The position numbers were made by a program, and so were the translations under genes. From the NCBI GenBank assembly GCA_963831235.1, contig CAWHPS010000010.1, forward strand, positions 7,565 to 71,564: a stretch of 64,000 bases of DNA. Direction: 5' to 3'. The DNA comes from CAWHPS01 sp963831235 (GTDB lineage Bacteria; Fibrobacterota; OXYB2-FULL-49-7; JAEUSG01). Shown one piece after another: positions 51,805 to 61,107 of this stretch (within the stretch, counting starts at the first letter, position 1; the number at the start of each line of letters is the position of its first letter). The notes beneath the pieces were generated by a model, which saw nothing but the letters and a program-made list of their open reading frames with translations, was not told where the DNA came from and did not search any database.

Positions 51805-53486
51805 TCCGCGCTGAACGAGGAGTTGCCGTTCTCCAGGAGTCCTACAGCTTTCAGATCCTGGTCAGTGGCTTTAATTTCACCGTAAACAGTGAACTTCATG
51901 TGGTTCTTACCTGCCATTCCCTTAAAACCCGCCATATCCCCCTCAAAGGTGAAATTGTTCCAGTCCTTTGCATCAGCATGCATGGCACAGGAGATGGTTT
52001 CAAGACGGGTTGTGGAGCTTCCTATCCTGACAATTTGAGATGGCTCACGGTCGCTTGCTTTAATGTCCGTGATGGGGCCTGAAGTCAAGTCCTGATGGGT
52101 CAAAACAACATCAACAGGTTCCAATTTGCCGGGTTCCGACATCTTTCCATAAGCTGTTAATTTCTTTGTCTCCCATTTCTGCATCCACTGTTTATCCTCA
52201 ACCGTATTCGGTGTGAAAACAATATTTCCCTTTCCCGTGAATGATAAATCGAGCGGCTTCACATGCATGCCTGCGCTCGTGAACACAAGTTTCGCTCCCA
52301 GCGAAGCGGCCACACGCGGTATCTTAAGACTCGTGTTTCCAACCAGCTCAAACCCGTCCGCAATGGTGTACAGCAAAAGGGGCTTGAAGTCCGCCATGGA
52401 ATAAAGCATCATTCCGCCTGCTCCGGGCCCGATGGTAAAGACATCTTCTCCGCTGCTCAATAAGGAGACAGTCTCAAGTTCAAGGAGGCCCGACAGGTTG
52501 GGCGATAAATTGGTAACCGTTCCCACCGGCGTCCCTGATGATTGCGGATAAATAATGAGCTGCCAATGGCCTTTCTTATCGCTTCCTGTAGCAGGATTGA
52601 AACCGAATACTGTTTGTGACTGGCCGAAATTGATTTTCCTGCCTCCCAGATTGATATCGTTGATATTGGGCTGGTTAAGGTAGGCGAAATCGCTACGCAG
52701 GTTGAAGAAGCTGAAGGGTACATCCAATTTTCCGGTGTGCAGCACGCAAACCTTGGAAACGAGTCCTCCCTGCGAAGGATCAATGGTCCACTTCTTTGCC
52801 TCAAGTTTCCATTCGGTCCCTGTTTGCACCGAGCCACCATCTTTAAAGGTGACCATAAGGGAGCTGTCGCCTGAAACAGGGTCAATGGAATTGTTTTTGA
52901 GCACTAATTTAGGAAGGTGAATCTGTATCAATGATGCGCCCGCGCTCTGCGCTTCAGCTGAGCCTGGGGCTGCATTCTTCATGGTTGCATTCAGCGTGGC
53001 ATCAAGGGTAATGGTATTTCCATCAATAAAACAATTGCGGCTGTTCGCGGTTGTGGGAAAGCCGATGAATTTGAAAGAAAGGTTCGAGGAATTTTTGTGT
53101 TTAAGATAAAATTTCACCTTCTGCGTGCCATTGCCCTGCGTATTTGCGGCAAAGGCATCGATAGTGGGATAAATGGTGTTTTCGCCTTTGGGTAAATAAA
53201 AGTAAAACTGATTTGCCACATCAGCCCCGTCGAACGAAAGATAGCTGCTTGGATATTTAAATGAGTTGTCTATAATATGGATGTAGCCGTTTACAACTCC
53301 GGTTCCTGAAATAGCTGCTCCCTTTCGTGTAACCGTCAGTTCATTGCCGCTCTCGGAGGTCAGCTCTGTATTAAATGTCTTGAAATACTTGAGTTTGAAT
53401 GACCGCGTATTGGCAATGGGCACCTCTCCTATTGTTGGCGCGTAAACGCTAATACCGTTATCCGTGCCGTTTAGTCCCATCTCCAC
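51762..53486 (-). CDS. Giant secreted protein, middle segment (frameshifted)
   Basis: 574 residues of beta-rich sequence with no recognised domain. The frame is open upstream of its first ATG as 'GQWFDLKGYSPGFDIINEEN', which continues the N-terminal segment if one base is added near 53566-53588. Its last 20 residues are out of frame. Motifs such as 'TDQDLKAVGLLENG' at the end join the next segment. The large amount of Ser/Thr/Asn suits an extracellular protein. Confidence 0.62.
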   Translation of the reverse strand: MEMGLNGTDNGISVYAPTIGEVPIANTRSFKLKYFKTFNTELTSESGNELTVTRKGAAISGTGVVNGYIHIIDNSFKYPSSYLSFDGADVANQFYFYLPKGENTIYPTIDAFAANTQGNGTQKVKFYLKHKNSSNLSFKFIGFPTTANSRNCFIDGNTITLDATLNATMKNAAPGSAEAQSAGASLIQIHLPKLVLKNNSIDPVSGDSSLMVTFKDGGSVQTGTEWKLEAKKWTIDPSQGGLVSKVCVLHTGKLDVPFSFFNLRSDFAYLNQPNINDINLGGRKINFGQSQTVFGFNPATGSDKKGHWQLIIYPQSSGTPVGTVTNLSPNLSGLLELETVSLLSSGEDVFTIGPGAGGMMLYSMADFKPLLLYTIADGFELVGNTSLKIPRVAASLGAKLVFTSAGMHVKPLDLSFTGKGNIVFTPNTVEDKQWMQKWETKKLTAYGKMSEPGKLEPVDVVLTHQDLTSGPITDIKASDREPSQIVRIGSSTTRLETISCAMHADAKDWNNFTFEGDMAGFKGMAGKNHMKFTVYGEIKATDQDLKAVGLLENGNSSFSAECRYRMKTGECLAH

Positions 53487-56400
53487 ATTCTGAACCCTGA
53501 ACTGGAGGTTCTCTTCATTAATAATGTCAAAGCCTGGACTGTATCCTTTAAGATCGAACCATTGCCCATAATTTGTATTTGTTGCCAGGCAGTCTGCTGA
53601 ATTTTAAAGGGCTGCATGGGAAAGCCCCATAGGGTGTTCATGCGAACATTGTCAAGTACCGTTAAATTCATTAGCACCGGCTGCGATGCGGGCATGGACA
53701 CGAGCTTGAGGTCGCCTATTATTGTTTTTGTATCAGGTTTGGATTGCTTTTTTAAAGGGTCAAATGGAGGCTTATACACTGCAAATACTGGAAGCACTGA
53801 CCCTGACACTTCAGGAGGGAGAGTATTAAAAGTAAACGATCCGTCAGAAAGAACATCAGCCTCGAAAATGGATTTTGAAACGGATTTATAACTGCTGTCG
53901 CTATAAGCATCAAGCCCGGTCATGCAGCTCACATCCGCATAAACTCTTGCGTCGGATGTGGGCGCAAGGTTGAGCGTGACTTTGCCTGTGAGTGAAATCC
54001 CTTTCTCAAGCCTCACTTCAGGCAATACTACCATGCTGTCGGTTTCAATGTTTTTAAAGGTCACATACTTGGGTATGTAGTTGCCCCCCTGTGGCCCGGT
54101 TATCTTCATTGTTAAATTGTCAACCGATACATTCTTGAATTTGAGGATGACCTGTCCTATACTATCTGAGGTGCTAGTTCCCTGACCATCACAAAGTTCT
54201 ATAACTGCGCCCTTGAGCGGCATGATGGCGTAAATGCTGCCCGCTTTTATCTTTGACTTGACAAGAAACTTCACTCTGTGCAGACGTTCGAAGACCTCAA
54301 CTTGAATGTTTGTGGGCGTGCCATTATTTACCGTCACTGGAATAGTGTCTGGGAAATAAGCCGGATCAACAGGGATAACGACCAATTTATGGTTTCCGGG
54401 AATGGCCGGGATACCGGGATTCTGGAATTTGCCGTCATCAAAAAGATTGAGTGAGCTTTTAAGGCCGTCGGTGTTGTTCGTGTTCTTCTCGATGAATTGC
54501 AGATACGATGGGATGTATTTGATTGTATGGCCGACTTTGCAGATCACCTCCCCCTTCAAGCTGCCTGCCGCTGCTAAAAGAACGCTTGGCTCAACAATTT
54601 GGGTCCCGGGTTTTAACAAATCCTTGCCATACTGCCTGCGCCATGCGCCATGCCATACGCCATTATTGTCTTTATAACCGAACTTGGGTTTGGTTATGGT
54701 AAGCACCGTTGAATCAATAGTGCTCCACCCTTTGGCTGTATGGTTGATGGAACTAACGAACCACTCTTCGAGTGGTAATTCAAAATATCCACCATCATGC
54801 GAAGATTTGATCTGCCAGTAAATGGAGTTTCCATTGGAATAGAGGTCGATTTTACAGGTTGCACCATCCACACCCGCAATGGCGTTGATGTCGCTTACGA
54901 CCTTGCCTTTTACAATAGGGCTTCCCACGGTCATAAAGATGTCATCAATCGGACCTTCAGTATAGTCAAACTCATTATTGAATTGGTGAAGCCCGATGCC
55001 TTCCTGCACAACAAGCCATAAGGGAATTGTGTATGGTTTGAAATTACTGGTTCCTGACAAATCCTTACTTTTGAAGTAGAACATGTTGAAATCATTACTC
55101 AGAGAAAGCGCCAGATAATTGTGAAAGGAAAATGCGCCATCACTTGCGGATTCTGTTTTGTCAATAATCGTATAGTCCGGAAACTCATCGAGATGGCCGG
55201 TAATCTTCTCGGAATTTCCTTCTCCTTCAGGGAAAATGTAAGAGCTGTTTTTACGCAGGAGATAGCATTCAATGCCGGATAGCACTCCAATTGACTGCGG
55301 AGGATACGATCCCCCCAGTGTACCCTTTAGTTTTCCGGTTGTTCCAACTGATACCACTTTCGAGGTAATGGTACCCACATCAAGCGAATCGAGCGGATTA
55401 ATGATAAAATCGTTTTCAGGGCTCAGGTTGGTGCCAACATAATAATCATTTGACCAATCCTCAATCAGAATTCGCAGCACCTTTTTAACAGTTCCCGAAT
55501 ATGGACTCCTTATAGTGGACACGGTTGAGTGATAGGCAGACGATTGTTTTGTAGTGGTAAAGGAGGTTCCCGAGTAGTAAACATAGGGCCCTTTTTCAGA
55601 ATTTTTCGGATTGGTGTACGGTTTGCCGTAATCAAGGTATGTATTATTGAATTCAATATCGAATGAGCCGTCGCTCTTTGTCTTGCCTGATTTAATGGTG
55701 GTAGCAATCAAATAGCGACTATACTGGCTGGTTTCATGAAGCAAGGCTTTTGTTTTGCCCGGCACATCATCGGTTACAAGGCATTCCACCAGTGTGATTT
55801 GACGATTGGAGAGGGGCTTTGAAAATCCCGGCTTGCCCGCCCAGGTATAGGTGAGTTTTCCTTTTATTTTGGATTTTGGATATTGGTCCGTAATGATTCG
55901 ATAAGCGGTTTTTACGCTGAAGCTGTATTTCCCATCTTTTTTAATAATAGGATAATCTGCCAGCGCCTCCAATGCGTTAAAGAGGCCATCATTCGGTAAT
56001 GCCTTGTATGAATTGTTATTGTTTCCCAATCCCACAAAAGATTGAACAACAAAATTGGTCCCAGCCATGGCAGTATAGGTATTATCCGCGCTGGTTGAAT
56101 GATGATTTCCACTTGTTTGCAGAGACATGACATGCGATTCGCCATGCCCCTTGCTTCCGGCTCCAGTAACTATCGGGTTAGGTCCGCTGCCGAAGCTGGT
56201 GTATGTTATCCAGGGATCAATTTCCGTTGTGGTCTCTATACTGTTCATCCCATTGATATAGCTTCCGCCGAATTGGGCTGAATTAAACCCTGTTGCAGGT
56301 GCAAGTATTTTAATGGAATCAAGAAACCCGCTCTCCTTTTTTTCAATATCAAAACTGATTTTTTGAGCAGTCTTGTAATTGGCACCCTTGATAAGCATAT

Positions 56401-58483
56401 AATATTCATCCCCCGGAATTTTACTCGCCACGAGCCGGGTAAAAGAGACTGAAGCTGTATTTTTTCCATCCTTGTCTTTGTCAGCAATGGCTTTTTCTTC
56501 TCCAATCAAAGTGCAATAATCAAACATTCCACCCGGGTTAAAACCAACCATGGCTTTTGTCCCTTCATTCACAGGAGTAGGAAGGGATTTGTTTATACGA
56601 TAAAGGTAGATGGTCTTGCCTATGACTTGCTCGGTTACCTGGGTTGTCGCAGAATAGCCTTGTGTAATAAAGGCTTTAAGAGAGTAGCCCTTGACAAAGG
56701 CGGTTATAACACCCGCATCAGTTGTGTCGGTTTTGGAAATAATGATATCCTGTTCAGGCTGGTAGTAATAGGGACTCTCAACAGAAAGACGCACAGCATA
56801 ATAGAGCGTTCCTGCAATTGTCTTCCCATTCAGGGTGGTCGAAAAGGCCGTATCAATGGCCCCGAATTTCGTACCATCAGCAAAGGCGAATGCGAGTTTG
56901 AATTTGCCACTTCCATCGGTTTTGTCTGTAAAAAGCTTGTTCTGAAACAGGAGATCAGCAAAACCCGAAGTGTTCTTGTCTATTTCCAAATCCTGACCAT
57001 CCTTGGTTTTTAGATGATAAATCGTCTTGAGACGGATTGAGGCATTTGGAATGGTGTAGCTCTCAGCTTCTCCTTCGAATTGATACTTAAGAGTGCCCTT
57101 GACTTGAGAATATATGGTTTTCGTCTCTTTTTTCCTGGCATATTTGAATTTGAATGGTTCCGATTCTGCCAGAGTCACAAGACTTACGGTATCAAAAAGA
57201 GTAACAATAAATGCATAAGATTTGTTTTCCTTAAGAAAACCATCAGATGTCTTTTCGGAAATATCAAGAAAGGGTTTTCTTGCATCGCAGTATTCCTTAT
57301 GAAAGGAAAGGGTAGGATTGTCTGAAAGTGAAAAGAAATCCATCCGGTACTTTGCGGTCAAGGGTGTAAGCGTATCCTTATTGCCTCCGATATATTGGAT
57401 GACTGCGGATTTCCCATATTTTTTCTCTCCATAGCCCGTGGTATCGTTAAGTGTCCAGCGGAGGTAGAAATTCGTATAAGCGCTCACATAAACCGATGAA
57501 TCAGGATGGCTACGAATTGGAACCAGAATGGAAAGCTTATTCTGTGACATTGAAATATCCGAGCCCGGGCCGCCAGTAACATTTGACTGCTGCGTGTAAG
57601 TAAATGAATAAACTTCGCTGTTACCGTTGTTCTTGAAAATGGATGTTTCCGTTGGCGCTGACCTTGTTGGACCAGCCGAAGCAGCAGGGCTAACTGCTGT
57701 AACGCGGAAAGCGTATTTTTTCCCTTTGACGAGTATGGGGCTGGCAACAGTGTACATGTAGAGAGGGCTTAAAACCGTTGTTTCAAAAAAGACGGGATAG
57801 CCTGTGGCATTGAAGGCTTCATCCGGATTTCTATCGGGTTTGTCCATTTCAAGAATCTTCAGTGTATATTTTGTTCCCAGTGGCGCCTGGGGTGGCATTG
57901 TCCATTGAAATAGAATATTCTGCGGCAATTGGGATGGAACATTAGTGTTGTTCTGCGGCTGAATAATCATGGGCGGTTCAACAGCTGAGAAAGAAAATGG
58001 AGCGCTGCATATTTCAGGAGCAATTACGGCACCATCAGAAGACTGATAAACCGTGAAGCAGAATTGGTAGCTACCTTCAGGGAGCCCATTTTTTAATACT
58101 TCTGTGCGAGTTATGCCTTTGTAAACCAGGGTCTGGTCATTAAAAATCGCTGAAATTTCTGCTGCTGTCAGCATTCGCAGGGTATTCATGGGAAGTGCAA
58201 TGATGCCGCTTGCTTTTGAGCCAGGCTTGGTTGATATTTCAATGTTTCCATTGAAACTTGCAATCTTTCCTTGAACATAAACATTTATAGTCGGACTGCC
58301 TACCGATGATGAGGCAAGGATGAATACCTGTATTTTTCCTGGTTTCTGCGTATAATCCGAAAGCTTTGCGCTATAAGGCGGTAACACAATGACTGATTGC
58401 GCTATTGCAGCAACCGCGAACCCTGCAAATAGGAAAAGGCTTGCAAGCCTCGTCACTAATCGATTTCTAGAATGCATACCCAT
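53471..58483 (-). CDS. Giant secreted protein, N-terminal segment (TANFOR/Fn3-like; frameshifted)
   Basis: A 1,670-residue segment with a signal peptide ('LASLFLFAGFAVAAIAQS'). The first 200 residues ('GLPEGSYQFCFTVYQSSDG', 'NILFQWTMPPQAPLGTKYTL') resemble the N-terminal region of large surface proteins of Bacteroidota (TANFOR type, from memory). Many Ig- or carboxypeptidase-regulatory-like repeats follow ('KGKLTYTWAGKPGFSKPLSN', 'LKGTLGGSYPPQSIGVLSG'). The last about 37 residues are out of frame. With two single-base corrections the gene (51067-58483) encodes about 2,472 residues. The start overlaps the barrel stop by 17 bases. Confidence 0.75.
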   Translation of the reverse strand: MGMHSRNRLVTRLASLFLFAGFAVAAIAQSVIVLPPYSAKLSDYTQKPGKIQVFILASSSVGSPTINVYVQGKIASFNGNIEISTKPGSKASGIIALPMNTLRMLTAAEISAIFNDQTLVYKGITRTEVLKNGLPEGSYQFCFTVYQSSDGAVIAPEICSAPFSFSAVEPPMIIQPQNNTNVPSQLPQNILFQWTMPPQAPLGTKYTLKILEMDKPDRNPDEAFNATGYPVFFETTVLSPLYMYTVASPILVKGKKYAFRVTAVSPAASAGPTRSAPTETSIFKNNGNSEVYSFTYTQQSNVTGGPGSDISMSQNKLSILVPIRSHPDSSVYVSAYTNFYLRWTLNDTTGYGEKKYGKSAVIQYIGGNKDTLTPLTAKYRMDFFSLSDNPTLSFHKEYCDARKPFLDISEKTSDGFLKENKSYAFIVTLFDTVSLVTLAESEPFKFKYARKKETKTIYSQVKGTLKYQFEGEAESYTIPNASIRLKTIYHLKTKDGQDLEIDKNTSGFADLLFQNKLFTDKTDGSGKFKLAFAFADGTKFGAIDTAFSTTLNGKTIAGTLYYAVRLSVESPYYYQPEQDIIISKTDTTDAGVITAFVKGYSLKAFITQGYSATTQVTEQVIGKTIYLYRINKSLPTPVNEGTKAMVGFNPGGMFDYCTLIGEEKAIADKDKDGKNTASVSFTRLVASKIPGDEYYMLIKGANYKTAQKISFDIEKKESGFLDSIKILAPATGFNSAQFGGSYINGMNSIETTTEIDPWITYTSFGSGPNPIVTGAGSKGHGESHVMSLQTSGNHHSTSADNTYTAMAGTNFVVQSFVGLGNNNNSYKALPNDGLFNALEALADYPIIKKDGKYSFSVKTAYRIITDQYPKSKIKGKLTYTWAGKPGFSKPLSNRQITLVECLVTDDVPGKTKALLHETSQYSRYLIATTIKSGKTKSDGSFDIEFNNTYLDYGKPYTNPKNSEKGPYVYYSGTSFTTTKQSSAYHSTVSTIRSPYSGTVKKVLRILIEDWSNDYYVGTNLSPENDFIINPLDSLDVGTITSKVVSVGTTGKLKGTLGGSYPPQSIGVLSGIECYLLRKNSSYIFPEGEGNSEKITGHLDEFPDYTIIDKTESASDGAFSFHNYLALSLSNDFNMFYFKSKDLSGTSNFKPYTIPLWLVVQEGIGLHQFNNEFDYTEGPIDDIFMTVGSPIVKGKVVSDINAIAGVDGATCKIDLYSNGNSIYWQIKSSHDGGYFELPLEEWFVSSINHTAKGWSTIDSTVLTITKPKFGYKDNNGVWHGAWRRQYGKDLLKPGTQIVEPSVLLAAAGSLKGEVICKVGHTIKYIPSYLQFIEKNTNNTDGLKSSLNLFDDGKFQNPGIPAIPGNHKLVVIPVDPAYFPDTIPVTVNNGTPTNIQVEVFERLHRVKFLVKSKIKAGSIYAIMPLKGAVIELCDGQGTSTSDSIGQVILKFKNVSVDNLTMKITGPQGGNYIPKYVTFKNIETDSMVVLPEVRLEKGISLTGKVTLNLAPTSDARVYADVSCMTGLDAYSDSSYKSVSKSIFEADVLSDGSFTFNTLPPEVSGSVLPVFAVYKPPFDPLKKQSKPDTKTIIGDLKLVSMPASQPVLMNLTVLDNVRMNTLWGFPMQPFKIQQTAWQQIQIMGNGSILKDTVQALTLLMKRTSSSGFRMWRWD

Positions 58484-59249
58484 AATTCAAGTCTCCTTTA
58501 TACTCTTTCGTGGAAGGAGAAAGAGAACCCTTTTCAAAACTACTGGATGAATAATAAAGATTCAATGTAAGATTCTGATGCTCGGAAAGCTTGTATCCGG
58601 CTGTGGCATTGGAGCTAAACACAGTGCCGTCATCGTTGTTGACCCTATTGACCATAAATGAATTGTTCCAGCCCAGGTTTAATTTATCAGATACCAAAGT
58701 TTTATTCACACCCACAGTAATGCCCGACATATTGCTCTTGGCAAAGGCATTGTCAAGAGCCGTATAATTCAGAGACGTTGAAATTCCGGCTTTCTCTTGA
58801 ATCAGACCCAATGCATAGGTCAGGTTATATATTGATGTGTTTGTTTCCGTGGCTGCACGTGTTTTCTTGTTCATGTCATCCAGAACCATAAAATTACCCA
58901 TTAAAACAACGGCATGGGAATATTTCTCATTGGCAACTGCGAAGCGCGGGGCAATGGTGATGTTTTTATTTACCTGATTGAGTTTCAGTGAATCTATGAG
59001 TGGCACTGTGCCCGCTTTTTGAGATGTAGTGAAGTTGCTGAAGCCAGCGTCGAGGCCGAATTTGGTGTTAATCTGGTAAGATGCGTTGATTGAGCCCACG
59101 GTCCTGTTTGAAGTGCTCTTCTTGTTATTCGCCAGGTTGTCGTTCTGAATTCCGAAGCTGCCCCTTAAATTAATTTTATTCTGATATAGCAGTGCCGTCT
59201 GATTAATGTTGATATTCTGAAGATCATTTGTGAAATAATATGCGCCCAT
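58467..59249 (-). CDS. Large outer-membrane barrel, C-terminal segment (frameshifted)
   Basis: 260 residues of regular transmembrane beta strands ('YFTNDLQNININQTALLYQN', 'GITVGVNKTLVSDKLNLGWN') ending 'YKGDLNYGYAF', a barrel-type C-terminal Phe. The frame is open upstream of this ATG ('NFAAGIHGKLNLNDNLIF', then 'GSGFIDINES') to about 59530, where it joins the N-terminal segment. Confidence 0.75.
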   Translation of the reverse strand: MGAYYFTNDLQNININQTALLYQNKINLRGSFGIQNDNLANNKKSTSNRTVGSINASYQINTKFGLDAGFSNFTTSQKAGTVPLIDSLKLNQVNKNITIAPRFAVANEKYSHAVVLMGNFMVLDDMNKKTRAATETNTSIYNLTYALGLIQEKAGISTSLNYTALDNAFAKSNMSGITVGVNKTLVSDKLNLGWNNSFMVNRVNNDDGTVFSSNATAGYKLSEHQNLTLNLYYSSSSFEKGSLSPSTKEYKGDLNYGYAF

Positions 59250-59488
59250 GGTTTTGTAACCCGGGTCAATACGCCGATATTCGACGCCCGAGACAAAACG
59301 CCTGTTTATCTTCCATTTGAGGTTTGCTTTGAATGCCTTGTAGTATTCGCTCGATTCATTGATATCAATAAAGCCGCTTCCTAATGAAAGCCAGCTTGGT
59401 TTATCTCCCGAGAGTGGCCTGGCTTTGGTGTTACCCGTGAGAACACTTACCGCGCCTTCGGTTTCGAAAATCAGGTTGTCGTTTAAAT

Positions 59489-60139
59489 TCAGCTTTCCAT
59501 GAATACCCGCAGCGAAATTCTGTTCCGGGGGCGGACCGCGGTATCAATTATTATGTTATAATCTTTGTCGTCATCACCTATTTTTAAGAGTGATAGATCC
59601 AAGGAGGCCTTATCAAATCCATAACCCGCCATTACTGCCCATCCTTTTCTTGAGAGCGGTTTGAATCCTTGAGCCTTAAGGGCATCGTCTTCGCTTTTGT
59701 CATTGAATTTTCCGTATAGACCTCCCAACCGCCATTTTCCGGGCAAAAGTTCGAGCCCTGCGCCGAGGAAGGTTTTCCCATTGATCGTGAACTCGGAAAA
59801 GTTAAGGCTACGGTATCCGAAATGGCCGGTAATCCATTTATACTTTGGACTCAAGCCGAATTGACTGAAAGGATGTGTGTAACTTTTATTGCCGTCATAA
59901 TAAGTGACAGAGAATGGCATGCTCACGCCGTAGAAATCAAGCGTGGCATTTGCATCAATGCCATAGGTGAACGGGTCCTGGCGCGATGGTAAACCTTCGC
60001 TGCCATAGAGCCCTGTCTTAAGGTTGAATCCACCTGATAAGGTAAAAGGCTTTTCCGTGCCAATGGTTTCGAGGTTTTGAGCTATTATTAATGAGGAGAG
60101 CACAAGAAGAAGGATAAGAGAATCAGCTAATTTGCACAC
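59489..60139 (-). CDS. Large outer-membrane barrel, N-terminal segment (frameshifted)
   Basis: 216 residues with a signal peptide ('LILLLVLSSLIIAQN'), starting at GTG 60139 that overlaps the end of csrA by 13 bases. 'GIDANATLDFYGVSMPFSVT', 'QFGLSPKYKWITGHFGYRSL' and 'TFLGAGLELLPGKWRLGGLY' match from memory a barrel family encoded beside the TANFOR-type giant proteins in Bacteroidota. A run of five G (59527-59531) breaks the frame; one added base gives a 557-residue protein. Confidence 0.75.
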   Translation of the reverse strand: MCKLADSLILLLVLSSLIIAQNLETIGTEKPFTLSGGFNLKTGLYGSEGLPSRQDPFTYGIDANATLDFYGVSMPFSVTYYDGNKSYTHPFSQFGLSPKYKWITGHFGYRSLNFSEFTINGKTFLGAGLELLPGKWRLGGLYGKFNDKSEDDALKAQGFKPLSRKGWAVMAGYGFDKASLDLSLLKIGDDDKDYNIIIDTAVRPRNRISLRVFMES

Positions 60140-60390
60140 GGATTATCTTTTATGTTTCCTTCTTCTTTTTCCAAAGTTTCGGCGATCCGGGAAAGATTGA
60201 CCTTGCCCACCTGGGCTGCAGCTTTATTTTCGGTTTGAATCCGTGTATAGACCTCTTCCCTATGGATGATAACGCTTTTCGGAGCCTCTATACCCAGCTT
60301 GGCAAACCTGCCATCCAGCTCCACAATGGTGATTTTGATGTCATCACCAATCCTTATGGATTCTCCCAACTTCCGTGTTAAGACCAGCAT
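60127..60390 (-). CDS. csrA: Carbon storage regulator CsrA
   Basis: A post-transcriptional RNA-binding regulator that binds GGA motifs in mRNA leaders. 'MLVLTRKLGESIRIGDDIKI' and 'FAKLGIEAPKSVIIHREEVY' are unmistakable; at 87 residues it has an extended C-terminus beyond the usual 60-70. It lies 12 bases after fliW and overlaps the barrel gene by 13 bases. A good ribosome site (AAAGGAAG) precedes the ATG. Confidence 0.95.
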   Translation of the reverse strand: MLVLTRKLGESIRIGDDIKITIVELDGRFAKLGIEAPKSVIIHREEVYTRIQTENKAAAQVGKVNLSRIAETLEKEEGNIKDNPCAN

Positions 60391-60402
60391 AATCAGCTTC
60401 CT

Positions 60403-60819
60403 TTAGGTTCTAATAACGCGTTCCTGCACCGAATACTTATCACTGTCAATTACTATCTGCTTCCCAATCATTTTTTGGGGATTGATGAAAAGCGGCCCAA
60501 TCATATTAGCGGTTGATTCCAGCAAATTTTCCTTAAGTGTTATTATAACATATACAAGAACATCATCCGTCTTTCTAAGATCGAGGCTGTCAAGCTGCCT
60601 TTGTGTCACAGGAGGATCATAGTCCGGCATGAAGTGAAGAGGGTTGATGACCGCAAACCGCAACATTGTATTGGTAACGCAAACCAGCCATTCAAAAGGC
60701 TCATGCTCGGGTACCTTTACGCTTACAAACTGCTTATTGGCTTCGAATCCTGGTATCCCTTCAGGAAAAGTTATAATATCTTCCTTTGAATAAACCAGGT
60801 TTTCAAACAAATCAGTCAT
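60403..60819 (-). CDS. fliW: Flagellar assembly factor FliW (CsrA antagonist)
   Basis: 138 residues. 'ITFPEGIPGFEANKQFVSVK' and 'FRWLV'-type segment ('PFEWLVCVTN'), then 'MIGPLFINPQKMIGKQIV', are the FliW landmarks. FliW binds flagellin and, when free, inhibits CsrA. Its presence implies a flagellin-like partner elsewhere in the genome, or a re-purposed switch for the genes downstream. Confidence 0.93.
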   Translation of the reverse strand: MTDLFENLVYSKEDIITFPEGIPGFEANKQFVSVKVPEHEPFEWLVCVTNTMLRFAVINPLHFMPDYDPPVTQRQLDSLDLRKTDDVLVYVIITLKENLLESTANMIGPLFINPQKMIGKQIVIDSDKYSVQERVIRT

Positions 60820-61058
60820 AATATTAATAAGATTTTTAATTCAAGTAAGCAGTGTCAATGTTTTAAATCTTTATTTCATTGAATAAATACAGGCAATAAC
60901 TCGGCCAATCTTAAAAACTCAAGAAAACAATGAATTATGTTATAATCTTTAACTTTAAGTGCTTAAGGTTAATACTGCCCTGAAATAAAAATGCCCTGCC
61001 CATGGAAAATTGTTCCCTTTGCTGATTAAAAATTAAAAGCCTCGCCTTAAATAAATTA

Positions 61059-61080
61059 CCCCTCCAATAAATTGGAGGGG
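61059..61080 (-). terminator. Terminator-like palindrome after trpB2
   Basis: CCCCTCCAAT (61059-61068) pairs perfectly with ATTGGAGGGG (61071-61080), a 10-bp stem with a 2-base loop, 28 bases after the trpB2 stop. On the minus strand the stem is followed by TAATTTATTT, a modest U-run. The remaining 288 bases to fliW show nothing else. Confidence 0.6.
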
Positions 61081-61107
61081 CTAAAAAAGGACCACTGTTT
61101 TATCAGG

